Origin: Pseudoalteromonas lipolytica
GTDB lineage: Bacteria > Pseudomonadota > Gammaproteobacteria > Enterobacterales > Alteromonadaceae
Direction: 5' to 3'
DNA: 64,000 nucleotides
Assembly (NCBI RefSeq): GCF_001306915.1
Contig: NZ_LJTC01000014.1
Location: 43,174-107,173 of the forward strand
This document shows, in pieces, positions 9,141 through 19,188 of the stretch. The translations under genes and the position numbers were made by a program. Position 1 is the first letter of the stretch. Every line of letters begins with the position of its first letter. The notes under the pieces were generated by a model. The model did no database searches. It worked only from the letters and a program-made list of their open reading frames with translations, and was not told the origin of the DNA.

Positions 9141-9747
9141 AGTCATCAAACTCGTCACTGCTTAGTTCTAATTTTGGTAATAAGTTTTGCTTTAACTGAT
9201 AGCTCAACGACTTTGCATTGTTCGTTATCTCGATAGTTTCTGGTGTACTGATATCATTAAAGCGGTCATGCCAAACAGCCAAAGTAAACTTACTTTCAGG
9301 TAAGCTTAATTCAACCATACCTTGATCATCTGTTTGCCCATAGATCCCACCATCGACGACCACAATGTAACCCAGCATCCAGTCATGAATGTTACAGCCA
9401 AGCTCAACAACCCCCGATTGTGCAAAGTTAATCGGTTTTTCGGGTTTATCATGGTAAAGCTTTAACTCAAATTGCTTTGTTTTAGAAAATGAATAAACGT
9501 GGTGCATGATTGAATCAAGGTTAGGAAATTCAACATTTGCCCCTTGTGGCACTGCCAGCACATGAGGCACAAAGGCACGTTCTTTTTGGCTCATGGTATA
9601 GTGACTATCAGCAACAGCAAGCTGTTTTGAACCTTTGAGCCAAACCACGGCATTCTTGACTGGCTGATTCTGCTTATCAACTATCTGTATTTGCTGTGCC
9701 AATAAACTTTGACTAAACAATAGTAGCAACAGGGTTATTCTTATCAT
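9133..9747 (-). CDS. Periplasmic cupredoxin-like protein (methylamine utilization/plastocyanin-like family)
   Basis: From ATG 9747 the protein has 204 aa, with a signal peptide of about 17 residues (ITLLLLLFSQSLLA). It then has a carboxypeptidase-regulatory-like strand region (QIVDKQNQPVKNAVVWLKG) and a cupredoxin fold. Likely type-1 copper ligands are a His in MHHVYSF (82/83) and Cys118, His121 and Met124 in GCNIHDWM. Family members are often annotated as methylamine utilization proteins without evidence for that role; electron transfer or copper binding in the periplasm is more cautious. It is the first gene of a unit with the outer-membrane barrel. The longer frame to 9792 adds 15 residues that do not suit a signal peptide. 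Confidence 0.75.
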   Translation of the reverse strand: MIRITLLLLLFSQSLLAQQIQIVDKQNQPVKNAVVWLKGSKQLAVADSHYTMSQKERAFVPHVLAVPQGANVEFPNLDSIMHHVYSFSKTKQFELKLYHDKPEKPINFAQSGVVELGCNIHDWMLGYIVVVDGGIYGQTDDQGMVELSLPESKFTLAVWHDRFNDISTPETIEITNNAKSLSYQLKQNLLPKLELSSDEFDDYE

Positions 9748-9906
9748 TTTGCTTAACCTTTTTAGGTGCAGGGCTGATATCGCAGCGTTCACTTTGTTGA
9801 ATACGTATGCAGATCTCTCGTATTAACCGGCAAGTCACTTTATGCTTTAAGGATGTATGTGAATACGTGACAACAATCCATAACCATAAGCCGCCAAGGA
9901 ACAATA

Positions 9907-11949
9907 ATGCGATTAACTGCCTTAATGTTAGCAGCCTTTTCAGGTACTTGCCTAGCACAAACCACAACCGTCAGTTCACCTGATGGGCAGATCAAAGTAA
10001 CTATCTCAGATGAGCAACACACACCTAGCTACGAAATCAGCTTTGCAGGTAAACAAGTCATTGCTAACTCTTCGTTAGGCCTTGTTTTTAAACAACAACC
10101 AGCAATGAGCGAAGGTTACAAAATTAGCAGTCAAACCACTGATTCGGTAAAAAGCAGCTGGGAGCAACCTTGGGGTGAGCGCCAAACAGTAGTTGATAAC
10201 CATAACGAAGTCGCTGTTACTTTTAAAAAACCACAACCACAAGGTGGCACGTTTACGGTACGTTTTCGCGCTTTTAATGATGGTGTAGGTTTTCGATACG
10301 AATTACCAAAACAAGCTGGCTATGATGATGTAGAAATCACTAAAGAACTTACAGAGTTTGCTATTACAGACTCATCAGATGCAACGGCTTGGTGGATCCC
10401 CGCGCGTGGTTGGAACCGATATGAATATGTTTATAACACCACCCCACTTCATAAAGCAGCACTTGTACACACACCATTTACTATAAAAAATAAAGAGGGT
10501 GTGCATATTAGTATTCACGAAGCTGCCCTTGTTGATTATGCAGGCATGGTGTTAAATCAACGTCGTGATGGTACCTTCCAAGCCGATTTAACACCTTGGT
10601 CAGACGGTGTAGCGGTTAAAAAGCACGGCGCATTTAATACTCCTTGGCGTACAATTCAAATTGGTGATGAAGCCGTTGATTTAATCAACTCAGATATCAT
10701 CTTAAACCTAAATGAGCCAAATAAGCTGGGTGATGTATCTTGGGTTAAACCGGGTAAATACGTAGGTATTTGGTGGGGTATGCACATCAATGAAAATACT
10801 TGGGGTAGCGGTAAAATTCATGGTGCAACCACTGCAAACACGAAATATTACATGGACTTCGCTGCTAAATATGGCTTCGATGGCGTGCTAGTCGAAGGCT
10901 GGAATATTGGCTGGGATGGCGACTGGTTCTATAACGGTGACGTTTTTAGCTTTACACAACCTTATGACGACTTTGATATTGAAGAGCTGACACGTTACGG
11001 CAAAGAAAAAGGCGTACAATTAATCGGTCACCACGAAACGTCGGGTAACGTGACCAACTACCGTAACCAAATGGAAGATGCATTTGCGTTATACGAAAAA
11101 TCAAATGTAAGCCAAGTTAAAACAGGTTATGTCGCTGACGGTGGTAACATCAAGCGTATCGATGAAAATGGTATTGTACGCAAAGAGTGGCACGATGGTC
11201 AGTTCATGGTTAATGAATACCTACACAACGTAAAACTTGCTGCAAAACATAAAATTAGTATCAACACGCATGAGCCTGTGAAAGATACCGGCCTACGTCG
11301 TACATACCCGAACTGGATTGCTCGTGAAGGTGCCCGTGGTCAAGAGTTTAACGCATGGGGTACACCGCCGAACCCACCAGAGCATATTCCAATGCTAGCT
11401 TTCACGCGAATGCTTGCAGGCCCAATGGACTTTACGCCAGGTATTTTTGATATGGGCTTTAACGGTTTAGGTGCTGATACCAACCGCCCACAAACAACCC
11501 TAGCGAAGCAATTAGCGCTATACGTTGTAATGTACAGCCCAATTCAAATGGCGGCAGATTTACCACGTAATTATTTAGCGAAGCCAGATGCATTCCAGTT
11601 TATTCAGGATGTACCAACTGATTGGCAACAAAGTATTGCACTACAAGGTGAAGTTGGCGATTTCGTTGTATTTGCACGTAAAGAACGCAAGCGTGATCAA
11701 TACTCAGGTAACGACTGGTATCTAGGTGCTGTTACAGACGAAAAAGCCCGCACTTTAGAAGTGAAGTTAGACTTCTTAGATAAAGGTAAAAAGTTTGAAG
11801 CGCAAATCTACCGTGACGGTGACAAAGCTGAATGGGTAAATAACCCTTACGACTTAAAAGTAGAAAAACGCATAGTGACTGCTGATGATAAGCTAACGTT
11901 AAAGCTTGCCACCAGCGGCGGCACAGCGATTCGTTTTAAAGCAATCTAA
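9907..11949 (+). CDS. Glycoside hydrolase family 97, inverting alpha-glucosidase type (SusB-like)
   Basis: This is a periplasmic enzyme that cleaves alpha-glucosidic bonds of maltooligosaccharides or similar glucans. A signal peptide (residues 1-17, ending CLA) is followed by an N-terminal beta-sandwich, a TIM barrel and a C-terminal beta domain, 680 aa in all. Glutamates matching those of the inverting SusB branch are present: E205 in IHEAAL, E377 in HHETSG, E456 in NTHEPV and E480 in GQEF. The retaining branch instead uses an Asp nucleophile. It stands alone, without SusC/SusD or transporter genes. Its upstream region is shared with the divergent cupredoxin gene. A terminator follows. Confidence 0.9.
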   Translation: MRLTALMLAAFSGTCLAQTTTVSSPDGQIKVTISDEQHTPSYEISFAGKQVIANSSLGLVFKQQPAMSEGYKISSQTTDSVKSSWEQPWGERQTVVDNHNEVAVTFKKPQPQGGTFTVRFRAFNDGVGFRYELPKQAGYDDVEITKELTEFAITDSSDATAWWIPARGWNRYEYVYNTTPLHKAALVHTPFTIKNKEGVHISIHEAALVDYAGMVLNQRRDGTFQADLTPWSDGVAVKKHGAFNTPWRTIQIGDEAVDLINSDIILNLNEPNKLGDVSWVKPGKYVGIWWGMHINENTWGSGKIHGATTANTKYYMDFAAKYGFDGVLVEGWNIGWDGDWFYNGDVFSFTQPYDDFDIEELTRYGKEKGVQLIGHHETSGNVTNYRNQMEDAFALYEKSNVSQVKTGYVADGGNIKRIDENGIVRKEWHDGQFMVNEYLHNVKLAAKHKISINTHEPVKDTGLRRTYPNWIAREGARGQEFNAWGTPPNPPEHIPMLAFTRMLAGPMDFTPGIFDMGFNGLGADTNRPQTTLAKQLALYVVMYSPIQMAADLPRNYLAKPDAFQFIQDVPTDWQQSIALQGEVGDFVVFARKERKRDQYSGNDWYLGAVTDEKARTLEVKLDFLDKGKKFEAQIYRDGDKAEWVNNPYDLKVEKRIVTADDKLTLKLATSGGTAIRFKAI

Positions 11950-11980
11950 GCTAAAAGCTGAAAGTTTTAAGCTTCAAGTA

Positions 11981-12015
11981 AAAAAGAGCGCGGCATTTGA
12001 TGTCGCGCTTTTTTA
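11981..12015 (+). terminator. Rho-independent terminator after the GH97 gene
   Basis: The stem AGCGCGGCAT / ATGTCGCGCT (one G-T pair) with a TTG loop is followed by seven T residues. Confidence 0.85.
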
Positions 12016-12021
12016 TTGCCA

Positions 12022-12049
12022 TAAAAAAGCAGCCCACTCGGGCTGCTTA
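12022..12049 (-). terminator. Rho-independent terminator after envZ
   Basis: The hairpin AAGCAGCCC / GGGCTGCTT, read on the minus strand, is followed by six T residues. It lies 28 bp past the envZ stop codon. Confidence 0.85.
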
Positions 12050-12076
12050 AAACTTATAGCTTAAAGCTAAATACTT

Positions 12077-13372
12077 TTAAAAAGGCAAATAAATTTGTGC
12101 GCTAAGGCCACCTTCTGGGCGATTAAGTAGTTGTACTCGGCCGCCGTGCATATCGACAATACGTTTAATAATCGCAAGGCCTAAGCCACTGCCTTCGCTA
12201 CCGCGAGCGGCATCACCTTGTTTAAACGGTTCAAATACAGTTTCAAGTTCGCTTTCAGGGATCCCCGGGCCATGATCGTTAACCACGACTATGGCAAACT
12301 TTTTATTACTGCTCACGCGGGTTTCAACCTCTATATCACCATCTGAATAGCGAATTGCGTTTTCAATCATATTAGTAACAACACGCTTTATTGCCACCAT
12401 ACTCACTGGCACTTCACTTAAGCTCGGATTCTCTTTAAAGGTAATAGTGCGGTGATGTTTTTGTTCAGCTTCGACAACTTCTGACACAATCGCGTTTAAG
12501 TCTTCTAGCTCAAGTTCTTCACGTTTGTGGTGGCGTAAATACTCAATGAATTGGTCGATAATGGCATTCATGTCTTCAATATCATGAATGATCCCTTCAC
12601 GCAGGTAATCTTCATCGTCCGACATCATTTCGGTGGCAAGGCGAATTCGTGTAAGCGGCGTGCGCAAGTCATGAGAAACACCTGCCATTAATAACCGACG
12701 GTCGTTCTCAAGAGCTGCAATACCACGCGACATTTGGTTAAACGCACGGGTTACTTCAATGACTTCTGTAGAACCTTGTTCTTCTAATTTGGTAGAAAAG
12801 TCACCTACCCCTACTTTAACAGCGGCTTGTTGCAGTGCTTTTAAAGGTCTATTTAGATGGCGGGCAAACAACCAACCACCGAGCACACTTAAAAAGCCAA
12901 TACTCGATAAATAAAAGGTTAAGAATTTTAGGTTGTTTTCTTGCAGGCCGGTGAGCGGCACGCGTACCCAATAACCCGGTGCTTGTGGAGCTTCAACCCA
13001 ATAAACAAGTGGGTCGGTTTGGCTAATACGTACCCGAGCAGAACCATTGAGCTCTTTCGACATGCTTCGCGATAGCATTGAGTACTCACGAGTTTCAGCC
13101 AAACCCTGACTCATTGCTTGGCGCTGGGTCATGACCTCGATGCCGGTGATCTCAAAAAACTTGTCTGAGGCTTCCTTGCTTACCTCAACCCCTTCTTCCC
13201 ATTCAATAAACACGGTTTTCACCTGTTTAGATAGGATCAGGTTTACTTGTTCTATAGTTGGTTTAACAACATAAAAACTGACCGTGATATAAGAGACAAT
13301 TTGATTGATTAACAGCAGGGCTGCAACCAAAAATACCGTTTGTCCAAACGCACTACGTGGAAACATGCCCAT
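12077..13372 (-). CDS. envZ: Osmosensor histidine kinase EnvZ
   Basis: This inner-membrane sensor kinase phosphorylates OmpR. It has TM1 (about 11-35), a periplasmic domain of about 115 residues, TM2 (about 150-170), HAMP, and a dimerisation helix with the phospho-acceptor H234 in [14 protein letters not shown] HATPase domain follows, with [10 protein letters not shown] (N box), DHGPGIP (G1) and GSGLGLAI (G2). Length (431 aa) is close to E. coli EnvZ (450). It starts 5 bp after the ompR stop, so the pair is one transcript. The ligand or osmotic signal cannot be read from the sequence. Confidence 0.93.
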   Translation of the reverse strand: MGMFPRSAFGQTVFLVAALLLINQIVSYITVSFYVVKPTIEQVNLILSKQVKTVFIEWEEGVEVSKEASDKFFEITGIEVMTQRQAMSQGLAETREYSMLSRSMSKELNGSARVRISQTDPLVYWVEAPQAPGYWVRVPLTGLQENNLKFLTFYLSSIGFLSVLGGWLFARHLNRPLKALQQAAVKVGVGDFSTKLEEQGSTEVIEVTRAFNQMSRGIAALENDRRLLMAGVSHDLRTPLTRIRLATEMMSDDEDYLREGIIHDIEDMNAIIDQFIEYLRHHKREELELEDLNAIVSEVVEAEQKHHRTITFKENPSLSEVPVSMVAIKRVVTNMIENAIRYSDGDIEVETRVSSNKKFAIVVVNDHGPGIPESELETVFEPFKQGDAARGSEGSGLGLAIIKRIVDMHGGRVQLLNRPEGGLSAQIYLPF

Positions 13373-13377
13373 TACTG

Positions 13378-14106
13378 TTATTTTTCACCGTCTGGCACAA
13401 ATACGTAGCCTAAGCCCCATACTGTTTGTATATAACGCGGGTTAGCGGCATCAACTTCGATCATCCGGCGTAAGCGTGAAACCTGCACATCGATACTGCG
13501 CTCAAGCGCACTGTAATCACGACCGCGCGCTAAGTTCATCAGTTTATCGCGACTAAGCGGTTCACGAGGATGAGTCACTAATGCTTTTAATACCGCAAAC
13601 TCACCACTGGTTAACGACATTGTTTTATCACCATGGCTCATTTCGCGGGTCGCAAGGTTTAGTGTGAAGTCACCAAAGCTAATTTCGTTTTCTTCGGCAG
13701 CAGGCGCACCTGGCACTTCTTTCGCACGACGACGTAAAATTGCTTTAATACGCGCTAACAGTTCACGTGGGTTGAATGGTTTAGGAATGTAATCATCAGC
13801 ACCAAGCTCTAAACCGATTATACGGTCAACTTCATCGCCTTTGGCTGTAAGCATTACAATTGGAATGTCATTTTCTTTTTGGCGTAAACGACGGCAAATT
13901 GATAACCCATCTTCACCTGGCAACATTAAATCTAATACAATCAAGTGGAAGTTCTCGCGCTCTAATAAGCGATCCATCTGCTCTGAATTTGCTGCTGAGC
14001 GAACAATAAAGCCTTGTTCTACAAGGTAACGCTCTAGCAAACTACGTAAGCGCATATCGTCATCAACAACCAATACTTTTGTCGTTTCGTGTCCCATAAC
14101 TTTCAT
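13378..14106 (-). CDS. ompR: DNA-binding response regulator OmpR
   Basis: This is the partner of EnvZ. The receiver domain has the acidic cluster [16 protein letters not shown], phospho-acceptor D59 in IVLDLMLPG, and the conserved lysine in [10 protein letters not shown]. The C-terminal winged helix contains [16 protein letters not shown] and VWGLGYVF. The match to E. coli OmpR is very strong, including the receiver start. In this group it probably controls outer-membrane proteins. It is divergent from greB across about 157 bp, the same neighbourhood as in enteric bacteria. Confidence 0.95.
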   Translation of the reverse strand: MKVMGHETTKVLVVDDDMRLRSLLERYLVEQGFIVRSAANSEQMDRLLERENFHLIVLDLMLPGEDGLSICRRLRQKENDIPIVMLTAKGDEVDRIIGLELGADDYIPKPFNPRELLARIKAILRRRAKEVPGAPAAEENEISFGDFTLNLATREMSHGDKTMSLTSGEFAVLKALVTHPREPLSRDKLMNLARGRDYSALERSIDVQVSRLRRMIEVDAANPRYIQTVWGLGYVFVPDGEK

Positions 14107-14263
14107 TCTTTTTGTAATATGTTACTTATTAATATAAATGAAAAAGTTAAGAATAAAAAACGAATTACGCGCTTAGATTGTTACTGAACATTTCAAAATC
14201 CGACTCGACAAAGGTAAAAGACTTTTATACCTTGCGGCTGGTTTTCTTTTTAGGCTGAATAAA

Positions 14264-14746
14264 ATGGCAAAGACAAATTTAATAACCCGAGAAGGGTATC
14301 AGCAATTACAACAAGAACATGACTACTTATGGCATGAAAAGCGCCCTGAAATTACCAAAATTGTGACTTGGGCAGCAAGCTTGGGCGACCGTTCTGAAAA
14401 CGCAGATTATCAGTTTAATAAGCGTGTTTTACGACAGATAGATCGACGTGTGCGCTATCTTCGTAAACGCATGCCAGATCTTAAAATTGTTGACTACAAC
14501 CCGCAACAAGCAGGTAAAGTGTTTTTTGGTGCTTGGGTCGAAATTGAGAATGAACAAGGCGATACAAAGCGTTTTCGCATTGTCGGCCCCGACGAAATTT
14601 ACGAACGCAAAGATTACATTTCGATTGATGCACCTATGGCTCGAGCGCTCCTTGGCAAACAGGTAGATGATGATTTTTCAGTGATCACGCCTGAAGGCGC
14701 AAAAGAATGGTATATCAACGAGATAACTTATCCTGATGCAAACTAA
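14264..14746 (+). CDS. greB: Transcription elongation factor GreB
   Basis: GreB rescues backtracked RNA polymerase by stimulating cleavage of the nascent RNA. The N-terminal coiled coil contains RSENADYQFNKRVLRQIDRR, whose acidic tip carries the catalytic D/E pair. The C-terminal FKBP-like domain includes RFRIVGPDEIY and SIDAPMARALLGK. Length (160 aa) and the SENADYQFNK block separate it from GreA. The Shine-Dalgarno is poor (TAGGCT). It is divergent from ompR. Confidence 0.95.
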   Translation: MAKTNLITREGYQQLQQEHDYLWHEKRPEITKIVTWAASLGDRSENADYQFNKRVLRQIDRRVRYLRKRMPDLKIVDYNPQQAGKVFFGAWVEIENEQGDTKRFRIVGPDEIYERKDYISIDAPMARALLGKQVDDDFSVITPEGAKEWYINEITYPDAN

Positions 14747-14859
14747 TTTTCCCTGAAAATTCAGAAAGCGTTAATTAGTGATTGTTTAGTCTAAAAATGT
14801 GATCTATAACTAAAGGTACTCAAGATAAATCATTACTTGAGTTTTAGAAGGTAGTAAGT

Positions 14860-15165
14860 ATGTCAAACGCAATACAACGCATAATGAGTAATGCCATTGT
14901 ATTCGCACTATTAATTAGTGTGAGTTTGATATCTTACGCCAGTGATATAGAAAGCCACTCAGACAGTGTTACGCCAACTGCTCATTTTATTGCGTGTGAT
15001 AGTGCAGACCCTGCTAACTTAGATACCGACCTCGATAAACATACTCCTGCGTTCATCACTAATGTAGCCCAACCACTGCAAGATGCGCCTGTTGTTTCGT
15101 ATGTTCCCCCTTGTAATAAGGTGTCTGTTTATAGCGCGCACCAGCGAGGACCACCTGCTTTTTAA
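14860..15165 (+). CDS. Small secreted protein of unknown function
   Basis: This 101-aa protein has a hydrophobic leader (IVFALLISVSLISYA, likely cut before SDIE) followed by a short, Asp/His/Ser-rich mature part with two cysteines (ACDSAD and PPCNKV) that could form one disulfide. ATG at 14860 or 14884 could be the start. Nothing in it matches a family I recognise. It precedes the CBS-domain gene by about 50 bp on the same strand and might be co-transcribed. That it is a real gene is supported mainly by its signal peptide and position. Confidence 0.5.
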   Translation: MSNAIQRIMSNAIVFALLISVSLISYASDIESHSDSVTPTAHFIACDSADPANLDTDLDKHTPAFITNVAQPLQDAPVVSYVPPCNKVSVYSAHQRGPPAF

Positions 15166-15214
15166 TTAACTCAAATTTTCTATTTCAGTTTTATTAAAAT
15201 GTATGGTGATCAAA

Positions 15215-15796
15215 ATGAATAAATTCAAAGAATTACGTCTTCAAGACATTTCTAATGGTGCTTTATCTAATACTGTAAACGAAGTTGAACCAACCCTCGA
15301 CTTAACTTCTCCAGCGCTAAAAGTATTAAATAGCTTTACAAGCAAAGACCCTGTGCGAGCACATCATGATTTGAGTATTGTCGATGCACTTAAACAAACC
15401 AGCAGTCGTTGTTCTGACTTTATTTTAGTCGTAGATAATGACGAAAAGCTTATTGGTATTACTTCAAGTGCTGACTTACAAAGCTCTAAAATCATGATTC
15501 TTGCTCAGCGCCTCAATTTACATCGCAATGAAGTTACTTTGCAGCATGTAATGACACCACTTAGCAGCTTAGCTGGTGTAAGCTTACAAAGTATTAGCTA
15601 TGCATGCATTGGCGATGCACTGCAAACTATGGAACACCAAGGTATGATGTTCCTTTTAGTAACCAGCGCTGAACATGAAATTTGTGGTTTGATTTCAGCC
15701 CGTGAAATTGCTAAAAAATTACATATTCCTGTTAATATCAACCCAATTGCTAATGGCTTCAGCGAAGTATTACAGCAGGTTGATCACCCGCACTAA
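15215..15796 (+). CDS. CBS-domain protein
   Basis: This small cytoplasmic protein of about 193 aa is made of a CBS pair (Bateman module). The first CBS covers about residues 45-110 (TSKDPVRAHHDLSIVDALKQ, ILVVDNDEKLIGITSSADL). The second covers about 120-185 (VMTPLSSL, GDALQTMEHQGMMFLLV, CGLISAREIAKKL). Such modules bind adenine nucleotides and tune partner proteins; no partner domain is fused here. I prefer ATG 15215, preceded by GGTGA, over ATG 15203. A strong hairpin terminator follows. Confidence 0.78.
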   Translation: MNKFKELRLQDISNGALSNTVNEVEPTLDLTSPALKVLNSFTSKDPVRAHHDLSIVDALKQTSSRCSDFILVVDNDEKLIGITSSADLQSSKIMILAQRLNLHRNEVTLQHVMTPLSSLAGVSLQSISYACIGDALQTMEHQGMMFLLVTSAEHEICGLISAREIAKKLHIPVNINPIANGFSEVLQQVDHPH

Positions 15797-15831
15797 GCGT
15801 TAAAACCCGCGTTGTGTAAGACTATTTTTGC

Positions 15832-15866
15832 AGGCCTTAAAAGCAGTGCTTTTAAGGCCTTCTTAT
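15832..15866 (+). terminator. Terminator hairpin after the CBS-domain gene
   Basis: A perfect 13-bp stem (AGGCCTTAAAAGC / GCTTTTAAGGCCT) has an AGT loop and is followed by TCTT. The T run is short, so it may act in part as an RNA-stabilising hairpin. Confidence 0.75.
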
Positions 15867-15931
15867 TGTGATATTATTCAGGCAATTAATCTTCAGTTTT
15901 ACTGATTTTCTATTTTTAAAAAGGGTTATGC

Positions 15932-18247
15932 ATGAGCAATATCTCTGCACGCTTAGCAACTGAGCTAAGTGCCCAGCAACCACAAGTTGTTGCTGCAATC
16001 AAATTACTTGATGAAGGTGCCACAGTTCCTTTTATCGCCCGTTATCGTAAAGAAGTAACTGGTGGCTTAGATGACACGCAATTACGTTTACTTGAGCAGC
16101 GTTTATCGTATTTACGTGAATTAGAAGAGCGCCGCAGCTTTATCCTTAATACTATCGAAGAGCAAGGCAAGTTAACTGCTGAGCTAAGTGCTGATATTAA
16201 TAACGCTGACAGTAAAACTGAGCTTGAAGATTTATATCTGCCTTTCAAACCTAAGCGCCGTACAAAAGGACAAATTGCCATTGAAGCGGGTATTGAGCCG
16301 CTTGCCGATGCGCTATTTAACAACCCTAGCCTCGACCCTGAACAACAAGCAAGTGACTACATTAATGCCGATGCAGGCTTTGCAGATAATAAAGCGGTGT
16401 TAGATGGCGCTAAGTTTATCTTAATGGAGCGTTTTGCAGAAGACGCCAAACTACTTGCTAAATTCCGTAGTCATATCGCACAACATGGTCAGATTGAAAG
16501 TACTGTAATCGCTGGTCAAGAAAATGAAGGCGTAAAGTACCGCGACTACTTTGAGCATCAAGAACCACTTAAAAAAGTACCATCACACCGTGCACTTGCT
16601 ATGCTGCGTGCGCGTAATGAAGGCGTCTTACAACTTAGTATCAACCCAGAGCCTGGCGCAGAAAATCCGGCGCAAGTGTGTGCACAAATGATTGCCGATC
16701 ATTATCGCTTAGATGTTAGCAATTCTGCTGCAAGTAGTTGGTTAATGGGCGTAGTGCAATGGGCATGGAAAATTAAGTTAAGCCTTCACCTTGAGAATGA
16801 ATTTTTAGGTGCAATGCGCGAAAAAGCAGAAACCGGCGCAATCGACGTTTTTGCTAAAAACTTAAAAGATTTATTAATGGCCGCTCCTGCAGGTCCACGT
16901 ACTACGTTAGGTCTCGATCCTGGCCTGCGTACTGGTTGTAAAATTGCCGTTGTCGATAGCACTGGCAAGCTGTTAACAACACAAACAATTTTCCCGCACG
17001 CACCACAAAATCATTGGGATAAATCACTTCGTACTTTAGAACAACTATGCCGCCAGCATAAAGTTGAGCTAATCGCTATTGGTAATGGTACGGCTTCACG
17101 TGAATCTGACAAGTTAGTTGCAGAGCTGATCAAAGCGAACAGTGAGCTTAAGCTAAATAAAATTATGGTCAGTGAAGCGGGCGCTTCTGTTTATTCAGCG
17201 TCTGAGTTTGCCGCCAATGAATTCCCTAACCTTGATGTTTCACTACGTGGTGCTGTGTCTATCGCGCGCCGCTTACAAGACCCACTTGCTGAGCTGGTAA
17301 AAATTGAGCCTAAATCAATCGGTGTAGGTCAATATCAGCACGATGTATCGCAAAGCCAACTTGGTCAAACGCTAACATCTGTGGTTGAAGACTGTGTAAA
17401 CTCAGTGGGTGTAGACTTAAATATGGCGTCGGTGCCGCTATTGACTCGCGTGTCTGGCTTAAACAAAACATTAGCGCAAAATATTGTTAGCTACCGTGAT
17501 GCCAATGGCTCATTTAGCAAACGTTCTGAACTTAAAAAAGTTGAACGTTTAGGGCCTAAAGCCTTTGAACAAGCTGCCGGTTTCTTACGTATCAGCACAG
17601 GCTCAGATCCTCTTGATAACTCGTCAGTTCACCCTGAAGCATACCCGGTTGTTAAGCGTATCTGCGAGAAGAACAGCTTAGATGTAAACAGCCTAATTGG
17701 TAACTCTGACATCCTAAATAAGCTCGTTGCAAACGACTACACAGACGAAAAATTTGGCTTACCAACGGTTACCGACATTATCAAAGAACTTGATAAACCG
17801 GGTCGTGACCCGCGTCCTGAGTTTAAAACAGCTGAGTTTAAGGCTGGCGTTGAAACCATTAATGACCTAAAACCGGGTATGATTTTAGAAGGTGTAGTGT
17901 CTAACGTTGCTAACTTTGGTGCCTTCGTTGATGTGGGTGTACACCAAGACGGTTTAGTGCATATTTCTGCTATTACGAACAAGTTTATCTCTGATCCACG
18001 TGAAGTGGTTAAAGCAGGCGATATTGTAAAAGTAAAAGTAGTTGAAGTAGATGCTGCCCGTAAACGTATTAGCTTTACCATGCGTTTAGACGATGATGTT
18101 GATACCAGCAATAAAGCCGCATCAGCTAGCAAACCTAAGCCAGCTGCGAAAGCGAAAAGTGCACCTAAACAAAAACGCGAATTTGGCAATGTTGCCATGG
18201 GTAATGCCTTTGCTGATGCATTTGCCAATGCAAAAGTGAAAAAATAA
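15932..18247 (+). CDS. tex: Transcription accessory protein Tex (S1 RNA-binding)
   Basis: Tex is a large nucleic-acid binding protein (771 aa) related to eukaryotic Spt6. The N-terminal helical part has [18 protein letters not shown] YqgF/RNase H-like domain begins at about 325 ([19 protein letters not shown]). Helix-hairpin-helix motifs lie at about 500-560, and the C-terminal S1 domain covers about 650-720 ([25 protein letters not shown]). The tail is rich in Lys, Pro and Ala. It is monocistronic, ending in a strong bidirectional terminator. Confidence 0.96.
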   Translation: MSNISARLATELSAQQPQVVAAIKLLDEGATVPFIARYRKEVTGGLDDTQLRLLEQRLSYLRELEERRSFILNTIEEQGKLTAELSADINNADSKTELEDLYLPFKPKRRTKGQIAIEAGIEPLADALFNNPSLDPEQQASDYINADAGFADNKAVLDGAKFILMERFAEDAKLLAKFRSHIAQHGQIESTVIAGQENEGVKYRDYFEHQEPLKKVPSHRALAMLRARNEGVLQLSINPEPGAENPAQVCAQMIADHYRLDVSNSAASSWLMGVVQWAWKIKLSLHLENEFLGAMREKAETGAIDVFAKNLKDLLMAAPAGPRTTLGLDPGLRTGCKIAVVDSTGKLLTTQTIFPHAPQNHWDKSLRTLEQLCRQHKVELIAIGNGTASRESDKLVAELIKANSELKLNKIMVSEAGASVYSASEFAANEFPNLDVSLRGAVSIARRLQDPLAELVKIEPKSIGVGQYQHDVSQSQLGQTLTSVVEDCVNSVGVDLNMASVPLLTRVSGLNKTLAQNIVSYRDANGSFSKRSELKKVERLGPKAFEQAAGFLRISTGSDPLDNSSVHPEAYPVVKRICEKNSLDVNSLIGNSDILNKLVANDYTDEKFGLPTVTDIIKELDKPGRDPRPEFKTAEFKAGVETINDLKPGMILEGVVSNVANFGAFVDVGVHQDGLVHISAITNKFISDPREVVKAGDIVKVKVVEVDAARKRISFTMRLDDDVDTSNKAASASKPKPAAKAKSAPKQKREFGNVAMGNAFADAFANAKVKK

Positions 18248-18266
18248 TAGGCTGTAGGCATAAGTC

Positions 18267-18306
18267 GAAAAAAACCGCGTAAGTGTAAACTTACGCGGTT
18301 TTTTAT
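18267..18306. terminator. Bidirectional terminator between tex and the SprA-like gene
   Basis: A 12-bp stem (AACCGCGTAAGT / ACTTACGCGGTT) has A runs on one side and T runs on the other, so it can end both convergent transcripts. Confidence 0.88.
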
Positions 18307-18315
18307 TTTAGAAAC

Positions 18316-19182
18316 TTAAATAAAAGCAGAGAACTGATTTTGATTACTTGGCGAGGTCGCTGCTTGATAAAAATTAGCAATACGTGCAGCGCGCTCGTCT
18401 ACTTCAACATCACGCTTTGCTGTTTTGGTTTCGCTAGTTTGAGTAGCGCTATCTTCACCATACTCACTGTTTATTTTGAAGGTCGATTTACCTGAATCAA
18501 CATCGCCATCGGCTGATTGACTGGCGAGCTCAGCTTGCGCTGCCATCAGCTTTTGCGTGGCATCTGCGGCAATTGAACGATCAGCACTCGAAGGCTCTTG
18601 TGGTGCAAGTGCTGCAGCACGCACCGTCTGCATTTTTTCAATTGTGGCTTTTGGGTCGCCTTCAATTACAGCAACATCAATTTGCACCTCGCCGCCCACA
18701 GCATAGTTCGTACCATCAGGACCGCGTTGATATTCATAGCTTGGTGAGCCCGCATATTGCCCCCCCACTGATGCATGAGCTTGCTCATGAATACGTACTT
18801 CGGTATCGCGGGCTTTTAGCTCTTTAATTTGCTCAGCATCTTGCTGCTTTTGCTGGGCAACCTTTTGCTCTTTTTGCTGCTCTTGTTTAGCTTCTTGTTG
18901 TTCTTGCTCTGATTGTTCAGGCTCTTCTTGCTCACCACCTTGCTTACGTTCTTCAATCACCTTGTCTTCAGCCAGACGCCCTTTTGCATCATACGTACCC
19001 GCCTCAGAACCCGGCTGCTTGGTTTTGTCGCCATCATTCAGGGTTTTATTTTCTGCGTTACTCGGCTTGGTAGCGGCAGGTGGCGGGATCACTTCACGTA
19101 ACTGATTATCACGGCGAGCACTTTCGGTGTGCACGTTCGCCGTGTTGATATTAATCGAAGGAAACGGAGTGACGATATTCAT
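18316..19182 (-). CDS. SprA-related putative metalloprotease
   Basis: This is a 288-aa protein. Residues 1-80 are low-complexity and polar, followed by a long Glu/Gln-rich coiled-coil stretch (about 80-120). The conserved SprA-related core then has an HExxH-type motif, HEQAH at 132-136, followed by YEYQRGPDG and GGEVQIDV. Proteins with this core are often labelled putative metalloprotease CJM1_0395 family; activity is not proven as far as I know. No signal peptide is seen. It follows a small gene by 6 bp and the two form an operon. Confidence 0.75.
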   Translation of the reverse strand: MNIVTPFPSININTANVHTESARRDNQLREVIPPPAATKPSNAENKTLNDGDKTKQPGSEAGTYDAKGRLAEDKVIEERKQGGEQEEPEQSEQEQQEAKQEQQKEQKVAQQKQQDAEQIKELKARDTEVRIHEQAHASVGGQYAGSPSYEYQRGPDGTNYAVGGEVQIDVAVIEGDPKATIEKMQTVRAAALAPQEPSSADRSIAADATQKLMAAQAELASQSADGDVDSGKSTFKINSEYGEDSATQTSETKTAKRDVEVDERAARIANFYQAATSPSNQNQFSAFI

Positions 19183-19188
19183 AAGTTT

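Noticed and set aside
9713..9967. Minus-strand open frame of 84 codons with a hydrophobic stretch
   Set aside because: It overlaps both the cupredoxin start and the GH97 signal peptide region, has no Shine-Dalgarno, and looks like an antisense shadow.
17737..18261. Minus-strand open frame of 174 codons opposite the end of tex
   Set aside because: It is antisense to the S1 domain and Lys/Ala-rich tail of tex and has no features of its own.
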